The notes under the pieces were generated by a model that was given only the letters and a program-made list of their open reading frames with translations, was not told the origin of the DNA and did not search any database. From Cichorium intybus (taxonomy: Eukaryota > Streptophyta > Magnoliopsida > Asterales > Asteraceae), in assembly GCA_023525715.1 (NCBI GenBank), contig CM042012.1:41056028-41120027 (forward strand): a stretch of DNA of 64,000 nucleotides, in the 5' to 3' direction. A program made the position numbers and the translations under genes. This document shows, one piece after another, positions 1-13,440 of this stretch (positions are counted from its first letter, which is position 1; each line of letters starts with the position of its first letter).

Positions 1-860
1 GTTTGCGGATTTTGTTTATTAATTTTGTTGATTTCTTGGAATCTTTATATTATAATCGGTTGTTGTTTTCTTGGAACCTTTGGTACTGATAAAACTTGCT
101 TGCTATATTTGTTACTGATAAAACTTGCTTGTTGTTATCATATATTCCAAATAAAGGAAAGACAAGACAAATCACAGAACCAAACGTATGGTGGTGGGAG
201 AAACAAGAGGAACTGGATCCGTCACCAACATAGTCGTCGGAGACAATGTAGAAGAGCTACACAAAGGTTACTCATTGGCGAGCAAGCAATATCAATGCTA
301 CTGCGTCATAACAACTCCAAGTCAATTTAAGGCATAAAGTAACCACCTTTTATGTTTCCAATCTAACAGACGGTTGGAACCCTCGAAAACCTGGAAAGTA
401 TTCAAACAATTTTGAAATGTCGTAGATTTGTTCCATGCAAGAAAGCAAGGTATATTTGGGGTTAATTTCAACTTTGTTAGATTTAAGGCAAAACACATTG
501 CAATCATGAAGAGAAAGCTTAAAAGGGTCACCATGGAATGTAGGACATTGATCCTTAACATTGTTGGAAATATGTTCACTATCACAACAAGTTAGTAACA
601 TTTCCAAATTTAACATCGTCTTTTTGGGTTACAAACAAACTATGATTCAGTCATAAAATGGTAAGAGTGAATAATAAGGGATTGGTTTGTTAATTTGTCA
701 TTTATAGATGAATTAGAAACTAATAAAGTTAAAGGTTTAAAATGTAATATGATTAAATTAGATAATATATGATGGTTATCATATATAATATTGTAATTCA
801 AAATACAAGGGATAATGATTCTCATATCAATAAGGAGTATCAAACTGATAAGGACTCATA
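1..860. other. AT-rich intergenic stretch, no supported gene
   Basis: No gene can be supported here. A 49-codon plus-strand ORF runs from ATG at 188 to TAA at 335-337, and two overlapping minus-strand ORFs lie at 322-616. None has a recognisable domain, splice context or homologous neighbour. They could be exon relics, but their length is within chance expectation for this composition. Confidence 0.4.
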
Positions 861-1092
861 TATTATAGAAGGAGGACTAGGATGGGGTTTTGTGACATAC
901 AACTTGTAACAAAAAAATCAACCCTCCATTCTCTCCCTTAGCTAGGTCCTATCTCGCTGACCACACACACTCTCTCAGTTTTCTCCTTCTGAATAACTCT
1001 TCTCTCGGCCTCTCTTTTTCTATTGATCTATCTATCTATCTCTATTTCACATTCCTATGGCCTCCCTCGAGTTAATCATAAGAGAAAGGTGA
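861..1092 (+). promoter_or_regulatory. Possible orphan 5' gene end (CT-rich leader and short first exon)
   Basis: A pyrimidine-rich stretch (about 920-1055, including a TCTA repeat) resembles a plant core promoter or 5' UTR. It ends at an ATG at 1057 that opens only 11 codons (MASLELIIRER) before a TGA. The sequence AAAG/GTGATA at the end of that ORF could be a 5' splice site. No downstream exon is recognisable, so this may be a truncated gene end or coincidence. Confidence 0.15.
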
Positions 1093-1432
1093 TATCATCG
1101 GTTTGAGTACCTTAGGCCACAAGTAACTGAGATTGGCATCTCGATTTAGAGTATCTTCAGGCACAAGAAAATGACTTTTGGTCATTATTTTCTTGGCTCT
1201 ATTCTTTATGATGTGACTTCATTAAAGGAGTTTTAGTTTGGGCTCGAGTTGTCTAAGATACTTGCAAAGATCTGTTAAGAAATGTATGTTTGGATACTAT
1301 GCTTGTAGGTGGTTTCGGATAAAGTATATAGACAAAGATTTGTTAAGAGTTGTCTAAGATACTTGTAAAGATCTACGCTTTGATATGTTCGGTTTTTGGA
1401 TAAAGTATATATGGATTAAAAATTTTAAAATT

Positions 1433-2384
1433 AGTAAATTACACAAATGGCCACTACGGTTTGGGGTAGTTTGCGTGCTTGATCTCAACTCATTATTGTA
1501 ACTCGTACCATCCATATGGTTTGGTCTCTTTTGGGTTTAGTCCTACTAGACTTGAAATGACTAATATACCATTTCTTATTTTTTAAACTTTTTATTATTG
1601 GTTATAATTTTTTGATAATAACAATTTAAATAGCGCCCACTCCACCTACCCACCCCCACCTAATTTTCGCCTCACAATGTTAAAGATCAAGTGCAAACCC
1701 ACTCTGTTCACCTCTGACAACCACCTCATTTACCTCCGACACAACCATCAATCACCAAAACAAAACCTAAAATCAAAATCAAAACCAAACAAAGTTTCCA
1801 GAATATATGTTTTTTCATGGTATATGTTGCCTCGATGAAATCCAATCATGAAAAAAAAAATCCCAAACCTACTGAAAGTTGTTGCTTCAATCATTTTTTT
1901 TAGATTTAAACTGATGCAAGAAGTTCGAGAACATTTGTTGCTCCATTAATGTTTGCTTTAATCGAATTGGTGAAATGAAAAAATAGCATAAAATATGTTA
2001 CTTTAATTGTTATCAACTTAATCGTTTCTTTTAATGGATGTTTTAGGTGAGAATAATTTCAAACTTTTATTCAGTCGAGGCATCTAGAAAGAATAATTTC
2101 AACGGAGGCTTCTAATTGTTGCTTCAATCGGGTTTCTGTAACTCGATGGTTTCAAAAGACGATGAATATGTTATGAAAAATTTCAAACTTTTTTCTATCA
2201 CAAGCAAATATCATTGCCAAATGTATGCCTCTGATTGCAAGTTACAATTGAGTTGGATAAAGTAATCAAGAATGATGTGGTTTTCAGAAGAAGGAGACGG
2301 GGGAGGCAATGGATTTTTAGGTAAGAGAGGGCAATGATGGATTTCAAGTAGTGTTTTGGTGATGGTCTGTCAGGGTTTATCTAG

Positions 2385-2419
<35 letters not shown>

Positions 2420-2716
2420 TGTGTGTGTGTGTGTGTGAGTGTGTGCGTTTGTGTATGTATGTTTGAACGAGACTAATAATAAAGGATAGGGTGGGGGCAA
2501 ATGGTATGGGTGGGACCCATATCAATCAATATTAAAATATAAACCAATATTTAAAAACGTAAAAAAATCATAATGATAAATTTGTCATTTCAATTCATGA
2601 CCAAAAAAATTGAAACAAAATCAAACAATAAAAACCATCCGAGTTTTAAAAAAAATGAGTAAGAGACAAAAACTGCTAATTATACACAATTACATGGATC
2701 ATTTATGCAATTTACT
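1433..2716. mobile_element. MITE-like element with imperfect terminal inverted repeats
   Basis: The left end begins AGTAAATTACACAAATGGCC. The right end, read on the minus strand, begins AGTAAATTGCATAAATGATC, giving about 16 matches in 20. The roughly 1.28 kb between them has no coding potential and contains a purine/GT microsatellite. No convincing target-site duplication is visible, so superfamily and exact ends are uncertain. Confidence 0.4.
2386..2448. repeat. (GA)n(GT)n compound microsatellite
   Basis: A GAGAGA run passes directly into a GTGTGT run inside the 1433-2716 element. Simple repeat, no coding content. Confidence 0.85.
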
Positions 2717-3840
2717 CTTATAAACAAACCAAAAAAATGAGTTTTTTTGTTATAATTTAGTACATTGACACTCACTATAAATTAAATGAGGATAATTTCA
2801 TATATACCCTAAATAAAGATGTAAATATCATATTTGCCCTATTTATAACTTATATATCATATTTGCCCTAAATAAATATCCAAAATATCATATTTGCCCA
2901 AAACTTTTTTTTAACATTTTTTAACATTTTTTAAACATTTTTTTAATAATTATTCTTTATCAAATGTCTATTATATCCTTATTATAAATTTAGGTTTAAA
3001 ATATCATATATACCCTTTAACTAAAACCAATTGTTTTATCTAAACTAAACATCAATACCATTTTAACTTATGAAAAAAAAAACATTTTTTCAAGCCAATT
3101 TCAAGAAGTGCTTAAGGTCATCTAAATACTTGCAAGAAGGATACATACATAAACATAGTGAATTATTGGAGACTCGACCATGTTCTTTTACACCGGTTTC
3201 GATGTGTCATCAAGGGTAATATCGAAACCATCTTCAATTTTTAAAAATCTAGCATAATCTGTACCAAATAAGTTCTTAATCAGCATAAACAATGGAGAAG
3301 TTGATAATTAGCAACAAATCAATTTCATAATCACCAAAAAAATAAGTTGTGTACCCAAAGCATTTAACAGAGGGACAGAAGAACAAATCATCAAACAAGT
3401 TTTTAGCAGGATATGAATTTTTGAGTGCTCTCAAAATTCTCTCTTTTGAAGTTCATACTTCTGAATAGCAGAGTCTAGTATTCACGAATAATCACAAGCA
3501 GACACAGATAATCATACGGAATCAACATGCAAGCATCAGTCAGGTACATCTCTTACAATCATGTCCGATTCAAAAGTTCAGATTCAAAATAATGCATATT
3601 ATTATGTTTTAAAATTACGAATACAACAAATCAAGCAACAAAAATATCACAAACATACACACACACAAACCGAAATCGATCAATGATTATATAGTCATAA
3701 AATATTTTAGAGAAATGATCTCACAATCTACGTGTTAGCTGGTTTTATATTTGTTGCATTATTTAGTTTTCCAATTTTTTTTATCAATAAAGCTAACAAA
3801 AAACCGGTACCTAAAAACATAGGCTTGTAGGGTAAATATT
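2717..3840. other. AT-rich noncoding stretch with short degenerate repeats
   Basis: At 2790-2905 the phrase ATATCATATTTGCCC and close variants recurs several times at irregular spacing. The rest is AT-rich with no ORF, RNA gene or transposon end that I can support. Confidence 0.5.
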
Positions 3841-3859
3841 AACGTTGCGTTCTCGAGTT

Positions 3860-4200
3860 CATTTAAGAAGTGAAATGGAAGTAAATCACTTGGGAAATAT
3901 GTTTTTGAGTTTTTTAAGGAATGGAATGGGATACAATGGAAGGGGAATGGAAGCAAAATATGTGCATTTTTCATCCTTCCATTTTTGAGAGAGTTAGGAA
4001 AGGAAGGGAAACGGGATGTACTTATAAGTCTTTTTACCTTTCACTATTCACATTCATTGTATCCTGCTAGGGCTTGGAGATAATAGCTTAAATGACATTT
4101 TTGCCCTTCCATTTCCTTTCACCCTCCTCTAACTCAAAAACATCATTACATATTTTTATTTCCCTTCCGTTTCTTTCCACTGCCTTCTCTCTCCATCCCC
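3860..4200. mobile_element. Foldback-type repeat with purine/pyrimidine arms
   Basis: A purine-rich arm at 3975-4012 (TTTTTGAGAGAGTTAGGAAA then GGAAGGGAAA) is answered by a pyrimidine-rich arm at 4104-4142 (CCTTCCATTTCC through CTCTAACTCAAAAA). The two can pair as an imperfect hairpin. This is typical of MITE debris; boundaries and target duplication are not clear. Confidence 0.35.
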
Positions 4201-5099
4201 TTCATAAAAAAACTCGAAAACGTACAATAAGCGCATCAAGGAGAGGGAATTTGCTTTCGCTAAATACACTCCCCGATCAAAGACATGTGAAATTACAATC
4301 TCTCTTATTATTTATTAGTTCATACATTTATTGATAAATTTAAACAATACTTGCCTCAATAAAATAAATAAAAAATGCAGCCATTATCCACAAACCTAAA
4401 ATTGGAAACACAAGATAAATAGACTTTGCTTTTTAGAATGAGAGGAAGCTTCCGTCATATAAGGACAAAAATGACTTTTTTAGAGATGACACCATTTAAG
4501 AAACACGGAATGAACACTGGCAGTTGATTACTTAGCAACCGCCAGTTGGTAGTTGCTAGTTGCTACTGGTATTAAACGCGTGCTTTTTAATATCAATGCT
4601 CTGGACCCACTCAACTTTTTGGCCGGTCCAATCTTCTTAATACTCATATATATTATTCACCGTTTTAAAGTAAGTTTACAAATTCAATTTTGTCTTTTCC
4701 TATTTACTAATATAAATATTCATTTACGTGTCACATCGTTATACATGAATTTGAGATTTGTTTAACAATACTAACTTACAAAATAAATAAAGTTTACATA
4801 CGACTCATATCATAGATGATAAACTTGTCATTCATAACGTACATAACAGGTCTAGAGAGTCGAAATACTTGTTGCATCCAATTCTATGATTTAAGTTTTG
4901 AAAGAAGCGTGGTTAGGTACCAATTAATTTTGCTTGGATGTTATTATATCTTGCAAAAACACATTAAGCATATAAAAATGAAGATATAATTCGTATCCTT
5001 CTTTTATTTGTATGAATAAAATGAGGCGAAAGCTATAGATAAATGAAGAAGATTACTACTCAATGATTACTTGTTAGCATATAATTTTTTGATAGTTAA

Positions 5100-5640
5100 T
5101 ATTCAATGTGAATGACCATCATGTACAAAAATCGTATATATCAATCAATTTTTTGGTCTGTATAATTAACATTCACATGTGAATGATGAATATAAATGAT
5201 AAATATCTATGTGAATGATCACTTATATAGACATATTAAATTTACATGTGAATTCGAATAACTATTCATATTCATATGTGAATCTAACTAAATTTACATG
5301 TGAATATGACTAAATTCACATGTGAATCTAAGTAATTCACTTGAATTTTTCTTACTATTTCAATATTATGATCATACACAAATGAATTTATTGAAAGTAA
5401 CAAGTAAATTTACTCAAATTCACATGTTGATGATTAAGAATTGTTACAAAAACCGGGTACCATAGTAACTTTAATGTGAATCTATATGTGTTAAAACTAA
5501 ATACAGTTCAAATTTACAATATGAATTTCAATGTGATGAAACTAAAAGAATAGTTCAGATTCACATAAATGAGCTAAAACAGTTTTTTTTTATAAACTAG
5601 AAGTAATTCAGACTCAATGTGAATTTGAACGAGCCGAATC
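5100..5640. repeat. Cluster of TTCACATGTGAA palindromes
   Basis: Exact or one-off copies of the palindrome TTCACATGTGAA occur at about 5172, 5242, 5272, 5292 and 5314, with half-sites (ATGTGAAT) around 5105, 5209, 5472, 5525 and 5612. Spacing is irregular (20-70 bp). Each core is a CANNTG E-box. The cluster lies roughly 0.4-0.9 kb past the stop codon of the AP2 gene at 6030-6728. It may be regulatory or a decayed satellite; only the repetition is directly seen. Confidence 0.6.
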
Positions 5641-6029
5641 TAAAAGAATTGTATATTATATGGATGCTTATGTACGTTCTAACGCTCACGATTGGTTCCT
5701 TATTGTATTTTGGTTTTATATTGAACCTAACTTACATATATATTATATTTTCAACCAAAACTTTAGATACATGCATAATGCTTGATAACAATTAAATCAT
5801 TATTTAATTTAGTTTTTTCACTTGTATATTAAGAATTCATTCCAACGTACAATTACCAAATTTGTAACCGGTCTTAGACATTGAGACAAAATATTTAACC
5901 CCTCTTAGATTAGCCAAGTTGAGATGCTTTTACAATTTAAATGTGTTACACATTATATGCATTTGATTGGTTTAAACCATGAGCGAAAAAAGAACACCAA
6001 ATCTATCTCCTCTAAAAAATAAACTATTC

Positions 6030-6728
6030 CTAGAAACTCCATAAAGGTAAGTCAACACAGAATTCAATGTTATCCATACAGTTGTCGTTCACTAGCGTCT
6101 GAGGTGGCGACACCATCAGTCCCTCCGCCATGCTGGCAAGAAATGCCGGCATCCCAAATATCTCCTCTTCATCCATGTAAAACACGATTTCTTCCAACTC
6201 CTCCGAACTTTCCACAATCTCCACCGAACTTTCCACAATCTCCGCCGCATCCTCCGTCGGTTTAAAAGATTCCGCCGCCTCAGCCGCCGCCTTCTTTATA
6301 TCCTGTACACTGCTAGACTCCGGCACTGACAGCCTCCACACTGAGTCAGCAAAATTTAAACACGCCGATCGCCCCCTCATGGCCAAAACCGCCACGTCAT
6401 GTGCCCTGGCTGCCATTTCAGCCGTCGCATACGTTCCCAGCCACACTCTCGACTTCTTGTTAGGCTCTCTCACTTCACAAATCCACTTACCGGAATCCCT
6501 CCTCCTCACTCCCCGGTAAACTGGGTGTCGAGTCTCCTTAAACTTCTTCCTTCCAGCTTTCTTCTTGGGGTTTTGTGAAGCCAGCATCACTTCCGCTTCC
6601 GCATAATAAGCACCTCCGACGGTGGTGGTGGTGCTGCTGCTGCAATCAGAAGAGGAAGAGGACTCAACCGGAGTATTTTCCGATGATAGTTCAGGAAATG
6701 GGATATGGGATTCGATAAAGATATTCAT
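6030..6728 (-). CDS. DREB1/CBF-type AP2/ERF transcription factor
   Basis: An intact single-exon ORF of 232 residues. In other plants CBF/DREB1 proteins bind CRT/DRE elements (core CCGAC) in the nucleus and activate cold and dehydration genes. The CBF signature flanks the AP2 domain: PKKKAGRKKFKETRHP at residues 54-69 (basic, also a nuclear-localisation stretch) and a DSAWR-type motif, here DSVWR, at 128-132. The AP2 domain spans about 70-127 and contains YRGVR, WLGTY and AARAHDVA. The C-terminal half is acidic (EELEEIVFYMDEEEIF), consistent with an activation domain, and the protein ends LWSF, a variant of the LWSY motif. The usual DREB valine at AP2 position 14 is isoleucine here (Ile83); position 19 is the expected Glu (Glu88). 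The start is supported by the TATA box about 80 bp upstream and the normal family length. Which CBF paralogue it is cannot be told. Confidence 0.95.
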   Translation of the reverse strand: MNIFIESHIPFPELSSENTPVESSSSSDCSSSTTTTVGGAYYAEAEVMLASQNPKKKAGRKKFKETRHPVYRGVRRRDSGKWICEVREPNKKSRVWLGTYATAEMAARAHDVAVLAMRGRSACLNFADSVWRLSVPESSSVQDIKKAAAEAAESFKPTEDAAEIVESSVEIVESSEELEEIVFYMDEEEIFGMPAFLASMAEGLMVSPPQTLVNDNCMDNIEFCVDLPLWSF

Positions 6729-6808
6729 GGTAGCTTTCGTTATAGTAGTAGCAAGTTGTGAGTGAAGTTAAGGTTCGAGTTTTGAATGAGGATAAGAAAA
6801 AGATGAGG

Positions 6809-6816
6809 TATATATA
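6809..6816 (-). promoter_or_regulatory. TATA box of the DREB1/CBF gene
   Basis: TATATATA on the minus strand lies about 80 bp upstream of the ATG. It predicts transcription start near 6777 and a 5' leader of about 50 nt, usual for this family. Confidence 0.6.
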
Positions 6817-6844
6817 CATATTTGTGTGTGTGAAGTTGTGAACA

Positions 6845-6961
6845 CCGCGCAAGTGTGGGTGGTGGGGTGGCAGGAATGGTGAGGGGCCAGCTGGGGTTCC
6901 ATGGTAGAGGAAGGTTAGTCGAAGGAGTTAACCGGGTGGCTTAATTTTGTTTGACACGCGT
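6845..6961 (-). promoter_or_regulatory. Two CGCG-box (CAMTA-type) motifs upstream of the CBF gene
   Basis: CCGCGC at 6845-6850 and ACGCGT at 6956-6961 both match the vCGCGb consensus bound by calmodulin-binding CAMTA factors, which are known regulators of Arabidopsis CBF2. They lie roughly 30 and 145 bp upstream of the TATA box. The motif match is seen; function is inferred from the family. Confidence 0.35.
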
Positions 6962-6964
6962 AGC

Positions 6965-9000
<2,036 letters not shown>

Positions 9001-9045
9001 CTTCCAGCGTGCCTAACTCAAAATCACATCTCCGAAATCAAACAT

Positions 9046-9225
9046 TGATGGAGGCGGAGGAAGCGGAGATCGGAACTGATGGAGGCAGAGGAAGCAGAGA
9101 TCGGCGGTGGTCGGTGATAGAGGCAGAGGCAGCGGAGATCGGCGGTGGTCGGTGATGGAGGCGGAGGCGGCGGATCTGCGTAATTGATAGTAGCAGCGGA
9201 GATCGGCGGTGGTCGGTGATCTGCG
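9046..9225. repeat. GC-rich minisatellite
   Basis: Irregular repeats of GGAGGCGGAGG-like and GAGATCGGCGGTGGTCGGTG units; the longer unit recurs three times (about 9092, 9137 and 9198). It creates long overlapping minus-strand ORFs rich in Ser, Pro and Leu that are not genes. Confidence 0.7.
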
Positions 9226-9285
9226 TAATTGATTGTTCGTAAAAAAAGTTGATCTCCACCTTTTTTCTTCTGGGTTTTGGAAAAG

Positions 9286-9665
9286 CATTCTCAGAGAATG
9301 AGGATGAATGTCTATGAGAATGCAGTAGCATTCATTCATGTTCATGAGAATGGTTCACGTTCATTCTCAGAGAATGGGGCATTCTCAGAGAATGAGGCTT
9401 TCCATATAGCAGTTCTCAGCTTTCTGTAAACATATATAACTACTCCAGTCTCCGAGAATGGTATAAATATTCTACAAGAATCTTTAGTCTGTGTACTACA
9501 GTTATTAAACACATATAACATTCTTTGGGAATTCTTCATGAACATGCTATTACATTTACTTACCGTTGACATTGCTTACAATTCTCTGAGAATTAGCTTT
9601 GAAAACTCTTACGTAACTATTTTTTTACGTCAACAAAAATTTTTACAAACCATTCTCTGAGAATG
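9286..9665. repeat. Five copies of an interrupted palindrome CATTCTC-N-GAGAATG
   Basis: Copies lie at 9286-9300, 9362-9376, 9380-9394 (central A), and at 9581-9593 and 9651-9665 (central T, i.e. the other orientation; the 9581 copy lacks the outer C/G). Partial copies lie between them. The seven-base arms are conserved, suggesting a protein-binding palindrome or transposase site. No known factor is assigned. Confidence 0.7.
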
Positions 9666-10003
9666 TAGAGCATGATTAGTGAAACAAAGCATAATATGAT
9701 CAAGAAATCGAGAAATCAAGAAATCCGAATTTAAGCGTAATCGAGAAATCGGAAGTTAACAACGAACGAGAAATCGAGAAATCGGAATTGATTCGCAGAT
9801 GTTTTTAATGAAAAGAAATCGAGACATCCGCAAATCCCGTTGATTTCACAAAATTACTTTTATACTCCTCTACGTCCGTTTTTTCCAGGAAGCGCATTCT
9901 TCAGTTGATTTATTTACAAAAATATCACCTTGATCACAACCACTCATTTTTTTAGTCTAATAGTCTAGGAATGGTCCTACAGTCACACAATAATTGTTAA
10001 ATG

Positions 10004-10132
<129 letters not shown>

Positions 10133-10239
10133 AAGCATGAAAAGTGTCCACTTCATTTTGTTTTTGGCGAATTTTGTTTGGTTTTACATAATCTGGATTT
10201 GGAAAAATAGGTTGAATCGGTTCAAAACTTTGTTTTTAC

Positions 10240-11154
10240 CTTAGTTGGTGACGATATTTAGACCTTCTTTGTTGTTTCTTTTATGGTTGTAAATAAAATT
10301 TTGTTTTTCGCAAACACGTTTTCGATATTTAGTTTCTTTAACAATCCGACTAAATTCTTTGAAGGACTAAAAATAGGATTTTCATTTTGAGTATCTTTCT
10401 TAGTCCAAATATATTTCTTTGAAGGATCAAATTTTGGATGAGAATTGGCATTGACTTCAATAACTCTTTTGGTGACCAAAATTGATAATTCATTACATTT
10501 TCATTATTTTTTTGAACTATCAAAACGCATTCAGGATCAACTTGTTTTAAACAACCCTTTTAATGAAAATTTGTTTTGGGTTATTTGTAATGTTTGGATA
10601 TACAAAATCTTTAACATTTAAACATTCTTTTGCTTTGCTTTGCAAAAATATGTTATATATATTCAGAAGAATTGTCTAAAACAAGATTTGAAGATTTTCA
10701 TTAATTTCATTTTCATTCATGTGAGAACTCATCATTGAAGTCACTTCCACTTAGAAATGATCACAAGAACATTAAGTTTTAAACAAAGCCATATTTGCAC
10801 AATTTACTTCTATTTCTTCTTCAATCTCACTCATCGCATCAAAGATGGCATATAAATCAAGAAATTCTCAAGTTTATTGTTTTCTTCCAAACTCGCTTTT
10901 CTACAAATTTATTTTTGTTCCAAAGCGTTCAAAGTATGACTAACTATCTCCATGAGCTGTTTGGAATCTAAGTATTTTTCTACATCAACTATTCTGTTAG
11001 AATAAGACATGTTAGGCACAAACTCATATGAAATGATATTTTCACATCCATAACAAAACTTCATAAATTTCCTCAAGCTTATATTCATAAGTTTTGAATA
11101 CAACCTTTTCACAATATTACAAAAGATGTTTTTGTTGTTTAAGTAACAAGCCAT
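10240..11154 (-). pseudogene. Decayed retroelement gag-like segment
   Basis: Broken minus-strand ORFs at 10909-11154 (81 residues) and 10258-10479 (73 residues) are separated by stops. The second has a Lys-rich stretch (KFDPSKKYIWTKKD) that resembles the C-terminal part of long plant copia gag-like ORFs. No zinc knuckle, protease or polymerase motif is readable nearby. The assignment rests on composition and context, so confidence is low. Confidence 0.3.
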
Positions 11155-11399
11155 TGTCTTTTCTAATTACAATTCAAACATTACTTATTTTATCAATCTT
11201 ATTTTTAAAAACTTCCATGACAAATTTCTTATCCTCTAAAACTTCCAGAATGACCAAATATTCCTACTTCGCTATCTCCACAACTCTACAAGATGAAATT
11301 AACTCTTTGTAAATAGTTGTATAGTCATTTTAAATTTCATCAATAACAGATTGATTAGAAGATATAAAAATACAAGTAAGATAAATATTACCTAATCCA

Positions 11400-11668
11400 T
11401 GATCGTTCACTTTGCTTTTTCAGTAATCAAGGACTTCACATCTCCATCCTCAGTTGTTCGTCTACACTGACCTACTTATTCATGCATATATAGGTGTAGA
11501 TTAGAGTATATACACTAAGAATTTTGATTGTTTTTGTAATCAATTACACTTGATCCTGTCTTGTAAAGATACTCCAACTAATCAATTGAGTTTAACATTC
11601 TGTTTGTTTGTTATCAATTTCCGTATTCTACTTGTGATTTTTCTTGTAATCTAATTGGTATCAGAGTT
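11400..11668 (+). mobile_element. LTR/PBS remnant
   Basis: TGGTATCAGAG at 11656-11666 matches the initiator tRNA-Met primer-binding site used by plant copia elements. A presumed LTR end would lie just to its left, but no clear CA boundary or matching second LTR is visible. Confidence 0.35.
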
Positions 11669-13435
11669 GTTAGAGAACGGATCGAGCTCAACAATAATAG
11701 AGCATGTAAAGTTGCGGAATATTAAATAGAAACAATAAAACCAAGTAAATGTAAGAGCATATAAATGTGAGAAAGATCAATATTTCTATTCAGATCAAGT
11801 GAAGAACGATTGCATTTAGCATTCAATGGAGTACGCTTTTATAGGCTAAGGAGTACCCTATGAGCAGTACAAAGTATGGCTATAAGCTTATGCTAGTAAA
11901 AGTAAGAGTAAATATGCTACAAGAGTACAACTAATCTAAATACCAAATCTATGCATTTAATGCAACATTAAATGTAGGTACGCTGATTGCCATACTATTG
12001 AATTCTACATCTTTTGAATTACCGAACTGTTGAATCAATGTTTCTCTCCAAACTCCTGAACATCTTTTCACCTCCTGAACCACTTAAACTGTTGAACCAT
12101 TACAGAACTACTGAACCACCTCCTCCTGAATATTTTGAATTGCTGACGTTCCAAAAACTTTCATTGCTGGGTCACTTGTACGTCAAGAATCTCCTCCTAA
12201 GTAACCCTTGCAACCTTGGTGACTCTAGAAATTCTCCAAGAAATTTACTCACCGTCTTTAGGAACTTTCTAACTACCAGCATCCAATTAATTCTCTCAGC
12301 TATCATAGTTTTAACTTCCAGAAAGGCATGTTTAGATTTCATGGTTGTATCTAGAACACCCTCTAGTTGTGCTGAAGTGCATCTTCACACCTACCTGAGT
12401 CTGAAAAACTTCTTGGGGGATTTCTTTGCATTTTGGTAAACTAGAACAAGTTCTGGTTGGTCGGTAGCACCAAGACTCATATATTCAATTCCTTATAACT
12501 CTAAATCTGATGCCTCTACTTCAATAACATCAAAGTATTTGCAGAGTTCAACATCATTTAAACCAAGATCATAGAGCCAAGCTTCCAATAAGCTTTTAAA
12601 CTGAGGAATGGAGGGGTGTAATTGTTATGGGTATCAATTATATATTCAAACTTTCTTGCCATGAATATTAGATCGTTTGGATTTACTTCTCCAAAATCAA
12701 CAGTTGTGAATTTCTCATGATGACCCTGTATCTCATAAGGAGTCTTATGAAAGCTCCTTATCTTAAAATCTTTTGTGGTAGAGAGTGAGATCAATGATCA
12801 GACCCTATCCTTCCCTAGAGCATAACAGCAAAGGAAATATTCAAGTTTCCTGAACTCCCTAGGAACATAGATGGTTAAAGGAATGGTTTAGTCTATTTCA
12901 TCAAAGTATTCAAGTTTCCTGAACTCCCTCGGAACACAGCGATGGAAATATTCAAGTTTCCTGAACTCCCTCGGAACACAGATGGTTAAAGGAATGGTAT
13001 AGTCTATTTTATCGAAGTATTTGAAGTATATGTCATTTGGTGAAGTTGGGATGTCCTAGCTGTGTTTTTTGTTACTAGAGCTTCATAAGTTTTAAAGGTA
13101 CATTGTCTTCACCAGTCAGCCTTCTGATTGCGCTCGGCAGGCTGACAAGTATAGACAGCGGTCCTTGCTGAGCTTCATCCTCCTACTGAATCTCTTTTTC
13201 CTCGAACCGTTTTTCAAGAAATTTAGCTAACTTTAACCTCTTCAATTGTTGCTTGAATTTCATTCTCCTTAGAGAATAAAGAGAGTTTATCGTTGACATA
13301 GATTCTTATGTTTCATCCTCTTTCTCTTCCATGATATTTTGCCCTTGTCAATAGGGGATAGAGCTGAGGTTCCAACATCAGTTTCTGGATGTAAGACTTC
13401 TGGATGTTTAGAGGGTTTTACTTTTTCTGATTAAT
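11669..13435. mobile_element. Old degenerate retroelement sequence hosting element C
   Basis: No intact gene. A minus-strand TATAAAAG (about 11833-11840) suggests another LTR remnant. ORFs at 12014-12439 (plus) and 12558-12794 (minus) have no convincing domains. Across element C, the sequence at 13400-13435 continues at 31736, where minus-strand reading remains open with an acidic stretch. This indicates C interrupted a previously continuous, already decaying ORF-bearing element. Confidence 0.4.
12836..13020. repeat. Short tandem duplications in the old retroelement
   Basis: Three copies of a unit starting TATTCAAGTTTCCTGAACTC occur in tandem at about 12837, 12907 and 12948. Two also include the following GGTTAAAGGAATGGT segment. 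Confidence 0.7.
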
Positions 13436-13440
13436 GGAAC
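13436..13440. repeat. Target-site duplication of element C, left copy (GGAAC)
   Basis: GGAAC directly abuts the outer end of the left LTR and recurs at 31731-31735 directly after the right LTR. This defines the 13441-31730 insertion. Confidence 0.9.

Noticed and set aside
350..616. 88-residue minus-strand ORF with several Cys (possible GUB_WAK-like fragment)
   Set aside because: The cysteine spacing does not fit the domain convincingly and an overlapping ORF of similar size exists in another frame.
9013..9345. Ser/Pro/Leu-rich minus-strand ORFs of about 100 codons
   Set aside because: Generated by the GC-rich minisatellite; two frames overlap and no domain is present.
9286..9665. Heat-shock elements
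   Set aside because: TTC and GAA are separated by five bases rather than the two required for nTTCnnGAAn units.
12014..12439. 141-residue plus-strand ORF
   Set aside because: Lies in degenerate retroelement sequence with short TGAAC-type repeats; no domain and no codon-usage signal.
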